Positions 45,311 to 55,150 of a stretch of DNA of 64,000 bases are shown piece after piece. Position 1 is the stretch's first letter. The number at the start of each line of letters is the position of its first letter. The position numbers and the translations under genes were made by a program. Origin of the DNA: Lachnoclostridium sp. An169 (GTDB lineage: Bacteria > Bacillota > Clostridia > Lachnospirales > Lachnospiraceae); NCBI RefSeq assembly GCF_002160525.1, contig NZ_NFKT01000014.1:58573-122572 (forward strand). The letters are read 5' to 3'. The notes beneath the pieces were generated by a model, which made no database searches, was not told the DNA's origin, and saw only the letters and a program-made list of their open reading frames with translations.

Positions 45311-46207
45311 CTATTCCTTCACGCCGCCGAGTGTAAGTCCCGTCACAAAATATCTCTGGAGGAACGGGTAGATACAGATAATCGGCAGCATAGTCAGCAC
45401 TGTCGCCGCGGCGCGGACTGTTTCCGGCGTCACGGAACCTGCTGCATTTTTCATCGCTTCCGCGGAACTTCCCTGGTTTGTCACCGATGAAAGGAGCTTC
45501 ATCAGTTCATACTGAAGGGTGGTCAGATGGGACGCCATCCGGTTATAGAGCATGGCGTCAAACCATGAGTTCCACTGTCCGACCGCCACAAACAACGCAA
45601 CCGTAGCATATACCGGTTTGCACAGCGGCGATATAATCTTTGTAAATATGGTAAAATATCCTGCTCCGTCCAACTGTGCAGATTCCTCCAGACTATCCGG
45701 AAGTCCGTTCATATAAGTGCGGATAACGAGCATGTTGAACGCGCTGATCATTCCCGGCACCACATATACCCAGAAGCTGTTTGTCAGCCCCAGGCCCCTG
45801 TAAAGGAGGAATGTCGGGATCATTCCTCCGTTCACATACATGGTAATCACCCAGAACAGGGAAAGCTGTCTGCGGAAAAGGAACCGCTTTCTGCTCACAA
45901 TATACGCCAGTACAGCATTGGCCAACAGAGCCGTAAATGTGCCGAGCAGCGTACGGGCCACTGTTATGTATGCCCCGGTAATCAGGTTATCCTTCTGGAG
46001 CACTGTAAGATAATTCTTAAGCGTCCATTTTCTCGGCCAAAGATAGATTCCGCCGCGCAGGGCGTCTGTCCCGTCGTTAAAAGATATTGCCAGAGTATTC
46101 AGGATCGGATAAAGCGTGATAACCACAAACAGGATCATAAATATTGTATTGCATACGGTAAACACTTTGTCCGCAGGCGATGTTCTGATCTTTTTCTTTC
46201 TTTTCAT
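45311..46207 (-). CDS. ABC sugar transporter permease, LplC/YtcP type
   Basis: The 298-residue permease has six membrane helices and the EAA loop near the C-terminal side (NGLPDSLEESAQLDGAGYFTIFTKIISPLCKPVYATV, about residues 185-220), which contacts the ATPase. It is of the CUT1 LplC/YtcP type, with a long N-terminal cytoplasmic region. The 12-base gap to the LplB-type permease shows one operon. The ATP-hydrolysing subunit is not in the window; such importers usually share a general MsmK-like ATPase encoded elsewhere. Confidence 0.93.
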   Translation of the reverse strand: MKRKKKIRTSPADKVFTVCNTIFMILFVVITLYPILNTLAISFNDGTDALRGGIYLWPRKWTLKNYLTVLQKDNLITGAYITVARTLLGTFTALLANAVLAYIVSRKRFLFRRQLSLFWVITMYVNGGMIPTFLLYRGLGLTNSFWVYVVPGMISAFNMLVIRTYMNGLPDSLEESAQLDGAGYFTIFTKIISPLCKPVYATVALFVAVGQWNSWFDAMLYNRMASHLTTLQYELMKLLSSVTNQGSSAEAMKNAAGSVTPETVRAAATVLTMLPIICIYPFLQRYFVTGLTLGGVKE

Positions 46208-46219
46208 CCGAATTCCTCC

Positions 46220-47176
46220 TTAAAACAGCCGTTCGTCGCCATTATGTTTTGCAATCTGATTCGCGATCACGATCAGAATGATGCTTACAACACTCTTGAA
46301 TATTCCTGCAGCCGTACCAAGAGAGAAGTCGCCCTGGCTGATGCCCCAGTTCAGCACATAGATATCAATGGTCTGGGATACACTCTGCACAAGTCCGTTT
46401 CCGAGCAGGTACTGGATCTCAAATCCCGCGTTGAGCACATTTCCCACATTCATCAGCAGCAGGATCATAATCGTCGGCCGGATTCCCGGAAGTGTAACGT
46501 TTTTGATCTTCGCCCATCTTCCGGCACCGTCGATCGAAGCCGCCTCATAAAGAGACGGATCAATGGAAGTAATCGCCGCCAGATAGATGATCGCGTTCCA
46601 GCCTGTTTCCTTCCACACATTCGCAAATGCAACGATCGGCCAGAAATACTGCTTATGCGCAAAGAAGTTAATGGGTTGGTCTATGATATTCAGGTTCACC
46701 AGAATTTCATTGACAATACCGGTTCCGGAGAGCATATCATGAAGGATACCGGTCACAATGATCCAGGAAAGGAAATGGGGCAGATAGGAAATCGTCTGTA
46801 CAACCTTTTTCCCTCCTTTTGTCCGCACCTCATTGAGCAGGATCGCAAAGGCGATCGCCGCAACAAAGGTCACTGCCAGGTTGATCACTCCCATGGCAAG
46901 GGTATTCCGGATCACCCGGAGAAATGTGGCATCGGAAAAAAGCTGCTGGAACTTTTCCAGTCCGATAAATGCGGAGTGAAAAAGCCCGTCCTTCGGCTTA
47001 TAATCCTGAAACGCCATCACCCAACCCCCGAGGGGCAGATAGTAGAAGATCACACCGTAGATCACGATCACCGCTGACCAGATGAGAAGGGCTTTCTGTT
47101 TTTTTACTTCCTTCCAACTCAGTTTCACCGGTGCCTCCACGACGGTCTGCTTTTTTTTCTTTGACAGAAAAGCCAT
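46220..47176 (-). CDS. ABC sugar transporter permease, LplB/YteP type
   Basis: The 318-residue permease has a basic N-terminal tail, six membrane helices and the EAA loop (SIDPSLYEAASIDGAGRWAKIKNVTLPGIRPTIMILL, about residues 212-248). It pairs with the LplC-type permease to form the channel of a CUT1 oligosaccharide importer. Relatives carry complex or pectin/xylan-derived oligosaccharides. It follows the binding-protein gene by 15 bases. Confidence 0.93.
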   Translation of the reverse strand: MAFLSKKKKQTVVEAPVKLSWKEVKKQKALLIWSAVIVIYGVIFYYLPLGGWVMAFQDYKPKDGLFHSAFIGLEKFQQLFSDATFLRVIRNTLAMGVINLAVTFVAAIAFAILLNEVRTKGGKKVVQTISYLPHFLSWIIVTGILHDMLSGTGIVNEILVNLNIIDQPINFFAHKQYFWPIVAFANVWKETGWNAIIYLAAITSIDPSLYEAASIDGAGRWAKIKNVTLPGIRPTIMILLLMNVGNVLNAGFEIQYLLGNGLVQSVSQTIDIYVLNWGISQGDFSLGTAAGIFKSVVSIILIVIANQIAKHNGDERLF

Positions 47177-47191
47177 GTCTACACCTCATTT

Positions 47192-48850
47192 CTATTCATA
47201 TTTTGCCGCTTCTTCTATCCTCCGGTCGAGTTCTGCCTGCATCTCATCGAGAAACGCCTGGGGATCACAGTCTTCGTATACATCCATATACTCGTCCCAC
47301 GCTTCCTCAAAGTCCGGAGCCATAACGACTCTCGGAAGATATTCATGCTTGATCTCGCCCATCTTCGTCCATGCCACACCGCCCGGCGTGCTCGTCGTCA
47401 TCGTATTGGAGTAGGAATACATCGGATACCATGGTCCGGGTGCCTCATTTGTCCCGAGCATATCTACATATGTCTCACAGCCGTAAGCTTCAAAGCATCT
47501 CTGCACTGCGGAATTCAGGCTGTCGAAGAACTCTCCCGGCTGCTCTTCCGGCTTCATGGCGTTGATTCCGTCGTCGCTGGTTCCGTTATACTGCGGGAAA
47601 TAGGAATAGGTACAGATGTGTGACGCCTTGTATGCCGTGTCCGCGGCCTGTGTGCGCTGTTCCTCCGTGCGGTAGAACAGGCCGTCGTCGCCTACTTCAT
47701 AATCGGTTCCCTCTACGCCCCAGAATCTGAGGTCATGGATCTCCTGACTGAGAAGATCGTCGATAAACTGGAGAGCGCCCTCCACATCATCACAGCTTGT
47801 ACTGATACCGAGTCCGCTTCCCACATTCAGAACACCGCCGGAATTATGCCACTGATTCCGGATTCCCTCATCAATCGTAATCGGAAGAGGCACGTAGCTG
47901 CATCCCTTCTCGTCAAGTCCCTGCTGTTTCAGGGAATCATTCACACTGTACGCGAAGTTCCACCACTGGTCGACCATTCCCAGAACACGTCCCGTGGACA
48001 GCTTGGCGATATATTCGTCATATGTCTGTGTAAAAGATTCCGGATCCACGATGCCTTTCTGATACTCATCGTTCAGTTTCTCAAAATACCTCTTTGCTGT
48101 CGGCGTCGTATTGTAGTCAATGATCTTCAGTTCTTCAGGGTCCACAATCACCGAGCCGTCGTTGGGATATCCGTCCAGGAACTGGGGCGCATTCTCAAGG
48201 CAGTAATATCTCCAGTCCTCACAGAGGATCGTGTACGCGATATTCTCTGTTCCGTCCTCCATCGTCGGATTTGCCTCGACATAGCTTTCCAACAGATCAA
48301 AATACTGATCCAGTGTATGTACCTCCGGATATCCGGCCCACTCCAGGACTCTTGTCTGGATCCAAAACGCCTCATCGTTGTGGGTAGTGGACTTTTCCTC
48401 GCCTTTAATATTCTGGAACTGGTTGATCCAGTAGATATGGCCGTCATCCTGGCGGAGTTTATCCCACTCCTCCTCTGTGTAATAGTTCTTGATATTGGGA
48501 TAGTCGTCCAGGTACTCATCCAACGGAACGAACGCTCCTGCTTCATAGAGCTGTCCCGCTGCATCCCCACCGTCAATAAAATCCGGATATTCTCCGCCGG
48601 CGATCAGGGTTCCCACTGCCTCGGACGCCGTCTGTCCGGTCAGCCAGGTCTCTTTTACCCTGACTCCTGTCTTCTCTGCAATGATCTGTTGGATTTCATT
48701 ATCGTCGTTGATCTCTGACCCGGGAACTGCGAAAAATGCGGTAAATTCTTTGACTCCGTCCTCATTTTTCGACTCTCCGCTGCATCCTCCAAGGAGTGAC
48801 ACCGCCATGACACCTGCCAGGATCATCCCGGCTGCACATTTTTTCTTCAT
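47192..48850 (-). CDS. Extracellular solute-binding lipoprotein of the sugar ABC importer
   Basis: The 552-residue precursor has a type II signal peptide (MKKKCAAGMILAGVMAVSLLGGC, lipid-modified Cys23) and a long LplA-like binding domain, typical of oligosaccharide-binding proteins of about 500-560 residues. The start at 48850 is preferred, with GGAGG 8 bases upstream; an ATG two codons earlier is too close to the site. It captures the oligosaccharide outside the membrane for the two permeases that follow. A GH8 exo-oligoxylanase in the same operon suggests xylo-oligosaccharides. Confidence 0.93.
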   Translation of the reverse strand: MKKKCAAGMILAGVMAVSLLGGCSGESKNEDGVKEFTAFFAVPGSEINDDNEIQQIIAEKTGVRVKETWLTGQTASEAVGTLIAGGEYPDFIDGGDAAGQLYEAGAFVPLDEYLDDYPNIKNYYTEEEWDKLRQDDGHIYWINQFQNIKGEEKSTTHNDEAFWIQTRVLEWAGYPEVHTLDQYFDLLESYVEANPTMEDGTENIAYTILCEDWRYYCLENAPQFLDGYPNDGSVIVDPEELKIIDYNTTPTAKRYFEKLNDEYQKGIVDPESFTQTYDEYIAKLSTGRVLGMVDQWWNFAYSVNDSLKQQGLDEKGCSYVPLPITIDEGIRNQWHNSGGVLNVGSGLGISTSCDDVEGALQFIDDLLSQEIHDLRFWGVEGTDYEVGDDGLFYRTEEQRTQAADTAYKASHICTYSYFPQYNGTSDDGINAMKPEEQPGEFFDSLNSAVQRCFEAYGCETYVDMLGTNEAPGPWYPMYSYSNTMTTSTPGGVAWTKMGEIKHEYLPRVVMAPDFEEAWDEYMDVYEDCDPQAFLDEMQAELDRRIEEAAKYE

Positions 48851-48883
48851 CAACATTTCCTCCTCTTTATTCTTGATGATTCT

Positions 48884-48911
48884 ATTTTATTCTCCCGGCG
48901 TTTTTTTACAA
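48884..48911 (-). promoter_or_regulatory. Promoter of the sugar ABC importer operon
   Basis: TTGTAA (48906-48911) and TAAAAT (48884-48889) are 16 bases apart on the minus strand, about 34 bases before the binding-protein start and right after the yesN terminator. The weak -35 fits a promoter needing an activator, here probably the YesN-type regulator. Confidence 0.5.
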
Positions 48912-48927
48912 TCTGACAAAATATTTG

Positions 48928-48973
48928 AAAAGGCAGGACAAATTATAGGCCTGCAATTTGTCCTGCCTTTTTT
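48928..48973 (-). terminator. Terminator after the YesN-type regulator gene
   Basis: A long stem (AAAGGCAGGACAAATT / AATTTGTCCTGCCTTT) with a 10-base loop and T-rich flanks separates the regulatory operon from the importer operon. Confidence 0.85.
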
Positions 48974-49006
48974 CTTTCCATCTCCGGATCTGTCGGATTA
49001 TCCTCC

Positions 49007-50599
49007 TTATTTGTCTGTATTTCCCGCCTGCTTCCGGTACTTTGCCGGAGTACACCCCTTGATTTCGATGAATCTGTTCACAAAATAGTCCAGATCGTGG
49101 TATCCCGCCTTCTCGGCGATCTGGTAGATCTTGTCCTCCGTCCGCAGAAGCATCTGCGCCGCCTGTTCGATCCTGTAATGGTTCAGGTAATCCCGGAATG
49201 ATTTCCCGTATTTCTTCCGGAAAAGCTGTCCGAGATATGCGCTGTTCAGATAATACTTGTTTCCAAGTTCTTTCAGCGTCAGATTTTCCGCGTACCGCTC
49301 CCGAATTTCTTTTTCTATCTTACCGAGAATCCCTCTTGAAGCATTTTTCCTCATTTGCATCAGATAATCCCCATATTCACATGCCACTCTGCAGAGATGC
49401 GCCTTGCTTCCCCGCAGAACTCCTGATTCAAAGGTGCCTTCGCTGATCGTCCTGAGCACCTCCTCCTGATTGACCGTATCATCCTGTTCCGCCGCCAGAT
49501 GGATCAGTTGGAAAAGCAGGTAGTTGATATTCAGCTTCATGATGTCCCCTGACATTCCGCGCTGCCGCATTTCCTCAAAGAACAGATCCGCTCCCTTCAT
49601 GATCTGTGCATGATCATTCTGCTCGATCGCCCGGAGCAGGAAGTCCAGACTGTTTTTGCACAGGACCACTCCGTCCGTATGGACCTGCACTTCTTCCTCA
49701 TAGAAATAGATCTGCTTTTTTTCCCGGAATCCCTGAAATGAACGGAGCATGCGGGCTGTACTGTAAGACTTCGCGATATCGCCCAGGTTTTTCACTTCTT
49801 TCCCGCAGATCATGACTACCGGCATATCGAGCACGCCGCAGAGGTATGCCAGGAAATCAGAAAGGTACTTCTTCTCCCCCGTATTCTCCCACATATACCC
49901 GCAGAGGATAAAGCCGGTGTCATAGATTTTTTCATGGCGCGACACGTCCATGATGCAGTGGGTCCAGTCTTCCTGGAGGTATTCCAGACATGCGCGATAC
50001 AGCCTCTTCTGTTCCGCGCTTTTCTCTTCATCCCCTCTCTCGAGCCAGTCCGGCATATCAATCAGGATCTCAATGTACCGCACTTTTTCCGAAAGCCGCA
50101 TATGTTTTCCCGCATAATCCAGATCCGACTCGTCATATTTCCCCTGGATGACGGCGATCAGCTTCCGGTCGAGATAAGAACCCTCCAACTTTTTTGTCTC
50201 TTTTGTTTTCTCGATCTCTGCACTGTACATTTTCCGGATCTTCCTGAGTACCTGGAGGAGCTTCTCCTTTTCCACGGGTTTCAGGATATAATCGGTGCAG
50301 GAATACTGGATCGCTTCCTGCGCATAACCAAAATCCGCGTATCCGCTGAGGATGACAAACTGGACGCTGCTGTTCCTTTCTGATGAACGCACCCGTTTCA
50401 GCAGCTCCAGTCCGTCCATAACAGGCATATTGATGTCCGCCAGAATCAGATCCACCCGGTTGTTCTCAAAATATGAAAGGGCCTCTGCCCCGTCAGACAC
50501 AGCCGCCGCGATCTCGAAGCCTTCCTTCTCCCAGTTTACCAGTTTTTCCATTCCCTGAAGTATGAATGGCTCATCATCCACCAATAGAACTTTCAGCAT
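49007..50599 (-). CDS. yesN: YesN-type response regulator with AraC DNA-binding domain
   Basis: The 530-residue regulator has a receiver domain (residues 1-120, Asp55 in LILADINMPVMDG, Lys in DYILKPVEK), a long helical middle part (about 130-420) and a C-terminal double helix-turn-helix of the AraC type (SAYLGQLFRKKYGKSFRDYLNHYR and DYFVNRFIEIKGCTPAKYR). It is the partner of the YesM-type kinase, whose 3' end it overlaps by 26 bases. The start MLKVLLVDDE at 50599 is chosen by match to the family and the AAAGGG ahead; a longer start is less likely. It probably activates the importer operon downstream. Confidence 0.93.
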   Translation of the reverse strand: MLKVLLVDDEPFILQGMEKLVNWEKEGFEIAAAVSDGAEALSYFENNRVDLILADINMPVMDGLELLKRVRSSERNSSVQFVILSGYADFGYAQEAIQYSCTDYILKPVEKEKLLQVLRKIRKMYSAEIEKTKETKKLEGSYLDRKLIAVIQGKYDESDLDYAGKHMRLSEKVRYIEILIDMPDWLERGDEEKSAEQKRLYRACLEYLQEDWTHCIMDVSRHEKIYDTGFILCGYMWENTGEKKYLSDFLAYLCGVLDMPVVMICGKEVKNLGDIAKSYSTARMLRSFQGFREKKQIYFYEEEVQVHTDGVVLCKNSLDFLLRAIEQNDHAQIMKGADLFFEEMRQRGMSGDIMKLNINYLLFQLIHLAAEQDDTVNQEEVLRTISEGTFESGVLRGSKAHLCRVACEYGDYLMQMRKNASRGILGKIEKEIRERYAENLTLKELGNKYYLNSAYLGQLFRKKYGKSFRDYLNHYRIEQAAQMLLRTEDKIYQIAEKAGYHDLDYFVNRFIEIKGCTPAKYRKQAGNTDK

Positions 50600-52394
50600 G
50601 ATCCCTTTTTCCTCCCTTTCCCTCAGACCGGGACTTCTGTGTATCATCATAGGGAATCCGGATCAGGACCGAGACTCCCATTCCTTCCTCCGCGCTCACC
50701 TCAAACTCCGCATGACCGTCTGATGCCATCTTCAATCTCAGACACGCATTCACGATCCCTACACTCTTCTCATTTTCAAGCATCTCGATGCTGGCGCTGT
50801 TCATACGTGCCTGCATCTTCTCCGATTCCTCCCCTGACATACCTTCCCCGGTATCCTCAACCTCAATGCAGAGTTTTTCTTTTTCCCGGAAGACACGGAC
50901 AAAAACCCATCCCGGAGCCGGTTTGCACTCAATTCCATGCACACATGCATTCTCTGCAAACGTGACGATCGTAAGCTTGGGAATCCGCTGCGCAAGGCAG
51001 TCCTCCTCCACATCCAGGTCATAGGACAGCCTGTCTCCGAAACGGTACTGCTGCAGATCCAGATAATTCCTGACATTTTCCATCTCCCCTGCAACCTCGA
51101 TGAGATCCTCTCCCCAGTCTACATACTGTCTCTGCATAACGGCCAGCTTTTCGACCATGTCCGCGGTTGTAATCTCCCTGCGGAGTATGCTGTGCATCCG
51201 GATACTCTCCAGGGCGTTAAAAAGGAAATGCGGATTGATCTGGCTGCGCAGAGCCAGAAGCTCTGCCTTCTGCCTCGCCACCGTCATCTCCTGTTCCCGG
51301 ATCCGGTTCTTGTACACAATTCCGACAAGCATGCGAATACGCGCAGCCATCTTATTGTAGCTGCGCATCAGATCACCGATCTCATCTGCGGCGGAAACAT
51401 CTTCAATCTCAACAAGATTCTCATCTTCTGTATTCTGGAATATTTCCCGGAGCCTGGATATTCTTTCCGTCAGGGACCGGTTCAGGATCAGGATCAGCAG
51501 GATCGGAAGAATCAGGTTCACCAGGATGAGCAGAAGGAAAAGAGGCACTGCGTCCAGCAGTTCCCTCTGCAGATCCGTCACCGGAGCGAGGACGGCAATA
51601 TCCAGCGCCGCGCCGTAAATACTGCTCTCCTCGGAATATTTTACCTGAGCCTCTGCGCCGAACTTCTCATACGGTTTTGCAATACTGACATCAGCTCTGT
51701 TTGAAAAAATCACACGGTCATTCCAGAGGACATACACCGGCATATCATAGTTCATATTATTCAAAGACTGTGCCATATCCGTATAATTCAACTCAATCTT
51801 CAGCACTTTTTCCCTCTCTCCGCCGAAATAATTCATATTCCTTACAAAATAGACATGGCGCTGCAGATTTTCCGTACCCACTTCGGATTCATAATCAAAA
51901 TAGAGAAGCTGATCCGCACCTGAGCCGATCAGTTCCCTGTACCACATACTGTCCTGGACCTGTTCAATGCTGCGTACTGTTCCCCCGCTCACCACAGAAT
52001 CATTGTCCGTATAAAGGGTTATCACAGAATTTCCCGTCATATCCCCGCTATTAAACAACGTATCCTTGAAAAACTGCTGATAATGGAGTACATAATCCAG
52101 AGGATCGGCGTATTCCCGCTCAAGGAACTCGTCGATATAACTGTTGGTATAGATGCTCTTTGCCACCCGCGAGACACTGTCCACATCATAAAAAATCTGG
52201 TAGCGTACCGCTTCCGCGATATCTTCCATCTCCGAACTCTGAAGCTGCTGTTCTGTGTGGAAGACCGTATATATGATCGCCCCGTCTGTCAGGAACAGGG
52301 GGATCAGCATACAGAAAATATAGACCAGAAGCATCTTCTTTCTGATCGTAAGATCATCTGTAAAATTCAGCAGTTTATCAAGGATTCTTTTCAT
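50574..52394 (-). CDS. yesM: YesM-type sensor histidine kinase
   Basis: The 606-residue kinase has two membrane helices (about residues 20-44 and 280-310) enclosing a large extracellular sensor domain, then HAMP (about 312-365), the His_kinase domain with SQINPHFLFNALESIRMHS (phospho-acceptor His near 395) and a HATPase domain (ENACVHGIE, VEDTGEGMSG). It is the LytS/YesM type usual for sugar uptake in Firmicutes, sensing extracellular oligosaccharide directly or through the binding protein. It lies 36 bases after the DUF6171 gene and couples to the regulator gene. Confidence 0.93.
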   Translation of the reverse strand: MKRILDKLLNFTDDLTIRKKMLLVYIFCMLIPLFLTDGAIIYTVFHTEQQLQSSEMEDIAEAVRYQIFYDVDSVSRVAKSIYTNSYIDEFLEREYADPLDYVLHYQQFFKDTLFNSGDMTGNSVITLYTDNDSVVSGGTVRSIEQVQDSMWYRELIGSGADQLLYFDYESEVGTENLQRHVYFVRNMNYFGGEREKVLKIELNYTDMAQSLNNMNYDMPVYVLWNDRVIFSNRADVSIAKPYEKFGAEAQVKYSEESSIYGAALDIAVLAPVTDLQRELLDAVPLFLLLILVNLILPILLILILNRSLTERISRLREIFQNTEDENLVEIEDVSAADEIGDLMRSYNKMAARIRMLVGIVYKNRIREQEMTVARQKAELLALRSQINPHFLFNALESIRMHSILRREITTADMVEKLAVMQRQYVDWGEDLIEVAGEMENVRNYLDLQQYRFGDRLSYDLDVEEDCLAQRIPKLTIVTFAENACVHGIECKPAPGWVFVRVFREKEKLCIEVEDTGEGMSGEESEKMQARMNSASIEMLENEKSVGIVNACLRLKMASDGHAEFEVSAEEGMGVSVLIRIPYDDTQKSRSEGKGGKRDHAESSIGG

Positions 52395-52430
52395 GTGACG
52401 TTCTGCCCCCGTTTCTCTTTCTTCCTTCCG

Positions 52431-52676
52431 CTACCATCTCTTCCGGGAAAGCGGGCAGTGCCTCACCCGGACCGCCGCCCTCATTTCCACGAAACATCCA
52501 CATTCCCTGCACATTCCGTTCAGCAGGCTGCTGCACTGTCTGCACTTTGCAAGCCTGTTTTCATACTCGGTCCGTTCCGTTTTTTCATCTTCCGGAAGAT
52601 TCCTGATGTAAAGATACATATTTTCATAAAATTCCTTTTCCGGCATATCCCGGAGGAGACATTTTCTGCATTTCAT
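52431..52676 (-). CDS. Small Cys-rich DUF6171-type protein
   Basis: An 81-residue protein if started at ATG 52676 (MKCRKCLLRDM); starts at 52685 or further upstream are open. It has six to seven cysteines in pairs (CRKC, CRQC, CRECGC) and ends CFVEMRAAVRVRHCPLSRKRW, the pattern of DUF6171, a small zinc-ribbon-like family of Lachnospiraceae and relatives. Function is unknown. It starts within about 10 bases of the GH51 stop and stands in an operon with yesM-yesN, although family members are often found elsewhere; no clear Shine-Dalgarno sequence is visible, so translational coupling to GH51 is likely. Confidence 0.7.
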   Translation of the reverse strand: MKCRKCLLRDMPEKEFYENMYLYIRNLPEDEKTERTEYENRLAKCRQCSSLLNGMCRECGCFVEMRAAVRVRHCPLSRKRW

Positions 52677-52686
52677 ATTATACATT

Positions 52687-54213
52687 TTACTCTGGATCGA
52701 CCGCAAGATGGACAACACTGCATGCCGGGATGGTAAACAGAAATCCGTTTTCTGCAGGTGTTACAGAATTAAATTGCGTGATTCTGACACACTCCGGATC
52801 CTCAAAAGTATTCTTTGCATGCATTTCACTGACAAGTATCTCTCCCCGAATCTTTCCCAGTCTGTAGTTTCCGGCGTCTTGTTCCATAACAGTCGACACA
52901 TTCACTGCTCTTTCTGCCGACAGATTGGTCATGGTGATATGTATTACCCCGTTATTATCCACCGACACCGATTCCGTCAGTTCCGGCACCCTCCATTCAT
53001 CAGGACCGGTCATGTCTGTCCTGAGGCTGCTATCCAGAAGCTGTGCGTCCTGATGGTATTTATACATGTCAAACACATGATATGTCGGGGTTTTCACCAT
53101 CTGCGCCCCCTCCGTCAGAAGCACTGCCTGAAGGACATTTACCATCTGGGCGAGATTTGCCATGCGGACCCTGTCACAGTGTTTATTGAAGATATTGAGG
53201 GTAATTCCCGCAACAAGGGCATCCCTCATCGTGTTCTGCTGATAGAGAAATCCCGGATTTGTTCCCGGTTCGCAGGTGTACCATGCTCCCCACTCGTCCA
53301 CAACAAGAGCCGTCTTTTTTTCCGGATCGAACTCATCCATGATCTCCGCATGACGGGTGATCAGTTCATCCATATAAAGTGCCTTGCTCAGCGTTTTATA
53401 CCATACTTCCGTATCAAATTCTGTGGCGCTTCCCTTGATTTCCCCGCCTTCCGGATAAACATAATAGTGAAGGGACAGACCGTCCATGAACCCGCGGTCC
53501 GAGTCTCCATGGCGGTTATAGCAGACTGAAAGCACCTTGCGCGTCCAGTCATAATCGTCTCCGGCCGGGCCGCAGCAGATCTTCTGCAGTCTGCGGTCTT
53601 TCTGATAGTCATGGACAAAAGTCTGATACCTGCGGTACTCATTAGCATAGTACTCCGGATGCATGTTGCCGCCGCATCCCCAGTTTTCATTTCCGATGCC
53701 GAAGAAATCCACCTTCCAGGGCTCTTTTCTTCCATTTTCCGCACGCATCTGCGCCATCGGTGAGATACCGTCAAAGGTCATATACTCCACCCATTCTGCC
53801 ATCTCCTGTACGGTCCCGCTTCCGAGATTTCCATTAATATACGCTTTACAATCGAGCTGTCGACAGAGTTCAAAAAATTCATGTGTGCCAAAGCTGTTAT
53901 CTTCTACAACGCCGCCCCAGTTTGTATTAATAATCTTCTTTCTTTTTTCCTTCGGTCCCACTCCGTCCATCCAATGATATTCATCGGCGAAGCAGCCACC
54001 CGGCCAGCGCAGCACCGGCACACGGATCCTGCGGAGAGCCTGAACCACATCCGAGCGCATTCCGTTTACATTTTCGATATCCGGATCATTCCCGACATAA
54101 ATCCCACCGTAAATACATCTTCCCAGATGTTCCGAAAAATGTCCATATATTTCTCTGCTGATCCTGCTCTTTTTTTTGAACGGATCGATCTTCAGTTCAG
54201 CTGTTCCAGCCAT
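52687..54213 (-). CDS. GH51 alpha-L-arabinofuranosidase, cytoplasmic
   Basis: The 508-residue enzyme removes terminal alpha-L-arabinofuranose from arabinoxylan or arabinan oligosaccharides. GH51 residues are clear: [21 protein letters not shown], acid/base Glu177 in [11 protein letters not shown] and nucleophile Glu307 in [10 protein letters not shown]; the TIM barrel is followed by a C-terminal beta-sandwich. No signal peptide, so it works inside the cell after import. The ATG at 54213 has AAAAGGAGG 8 bases upstream; an upstream extension of 21 codons is rejected. It heads the GH51-DUF6171-yesM-yesN operon and complements the GH8 exo-oligoxylanase nearby. Confidence 0.95.
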   Translation of the reverse strand: MAGTAELKIDPFKKKSRISREIYGHFSEHLGRCIYGGIYVGNDPDIENVNGMRSDVVQALRRIRVPVLRWPGGCFADEYHWMDGVGPKEKRKKIINTNWGGVVEDNSFGTHEFFELCRQLDCKAYINGNLGSGTVQEMAEWVEYMTFDGISPMAQMRAENGRKEPWKVDFFGIGNENWGCGGNMHPEYYANEYRRYQTFVHDYQKDRRLQKICCGPAGDDYDWTRKVLSVCYNRHGDSDRGFMDGLSLHYYVYPEGGEIKGSATEFDTEVWYKTLSKALYMDELITRHAEIMDEFDPEKKTALVVDEWGAWYTCEPGTNPGFLYQQNTMRDALVAGITLNIFNKHCDRVRMANLAQMVNVLQAVLLTEGAQMVKTPTYHVFDMYKYHQDAQLLDSSLRTDMTGPDEWRVPELTESVSVDNNGVIHITMTNLSAERAVNVSTVMEQDAGNYRLGKIRGEILVSEMHAKNTFEDPECVRITQFNSVTPAENGFLFTIPACSVVHLAVDPE

Positions 54214-54282
54214 AAAAGTATCCTCCTTTTCTGCAGTATTACCCGTTTTTTTATATATTACAGAAAAAAAAGGCACGGGTAA

Positions 54283-54332
54283 CCGGATAAATTATAGTAA
54301 ATACCATTGTAAAGCATGAATCTTTTATCCGG
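54283..54332 (-). promoter_or_regulatory. Promoter region of GH51 operon with flanking inverted repeat
   Basis: CCGGATAAA (54283-54291) and TTTATCCGG (54324-54332) form a 9-base inverted repeat whose arms are 41 bases apart, about four helical turns. Between and overlapping them is a minus-strand TATAAT (54291-54296) with a weak -35. This could be an operator in which a dimer or looped regulator controls the operon. The remaining gap to the V-ATPase D gene holds an imperfect GC-rich hairpin near 54415-54450, possibly the V-ATPase terminator. Confidence 0.45.
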
Positions 54333-54476
54333 CCGGCAGGCATGTTTCAGGCTGAAAACAGGAAAGTGTTCTCTGTTGATGACTGTTTCTGTAATTTTTG
54401 ACTCTAAAATTTTCGGGGGACGCACCGGCGCTCACGAGCCGTCTGCCTCCCCTGTTCATATCTTAATCCTCTTTTC

Positions 54477-55133
54477 CTATTTTTCCCTATAATGATGCGC
54501 ATCCTCAAGCATCATATCCTTCACCTTCATCAGGCGTATCTGCGTACTCCGCTCATTTTCATCCAGTTTCATGGAAATATACCGGATACTCTCCTCCGTC
54601 TCCGGTATGATCACATGTTCCAGTGCATTTACCCTCCGCCTGGTGCGCTCGATCTCCGCCGCCATAAGCTGGCACGCCTTCTCGCACTCGGCGAGCCGGA
54701 TCATATCCGGCAGGATGTCAGCCAGGGATTTCACCGCGCCGTCCAGATCCCCGGACGTGAAGGCAAATCCGTAGGAATAGATATCGTTCTCATCCGCCGT
54801 CCTGGTCTTATATTCAAACGCCGGGATCTCCACGCTCATCACATTCTTCTCCTCTACTTCAAGCTGCACTTCCTGCTTCGGCGCCATGAGCGCCGTATTC
54901 AGTACAGCTTCGGACATTCCCGCTCTGGCAAGCACAAAATTCCGGTTTGCCGAACGGATGCCCGCCTCCACTTTCTTGCGAAGGTTCATGTTCTCCCGCA
55001 CAAGATCCAGATACTGCCGCATCAGTTCATCCCGCTTGTCCTTGAGCAGCTTGTGGCCGCGGACAGCCGTTGTCCGTTTCTTTTTCAGCCTGGTCAGCTC
55101 CATACGGGTGGGATTCACATGTTTCGCCGCCAC
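54477..55133 (-). CDS. ntpD: V-type ATPase subunit D
   Basis: The 218-residue central-stalk subunit starts at GTG 55133 (MAAKHVNPTRMELTRLKKK). The Shine-Dalgarno sequence AAAGGAGG lies 8 bases upstream, so a GTG three codons earlier, which overlaps it, is excluded. Long N- and C-terminal helices form the rotating coiled coil that couples ATP hydrolysis in A3B3 to the membrane ring. It is the last gene of the nine-gene operon. The short gap to the B gene contains a tandem repeat. Confidence 0.95.
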   Translation of the reverse strand: MAAKHVNPTRMELTRLKKKRTTAVRGHKLLKDKRDELMRQYLDLVRENMNLRKKVEAGIRSANRNFVLARAGMSEAVLNTALMAPKQEVQLEVEEKNVMSVEIPAFEYKTRTADENDIYSYGFAFTSGDLDGAVKSLADILPDMIRLAECEKACQLMAAEIERTRRRVNALEHVIIPETEESIRYISMKLDENERSTQIRLMKVKDMMLEDAHHYREK

Positions 55134-55150
55134 CTGCGTCACCTCCTTTA

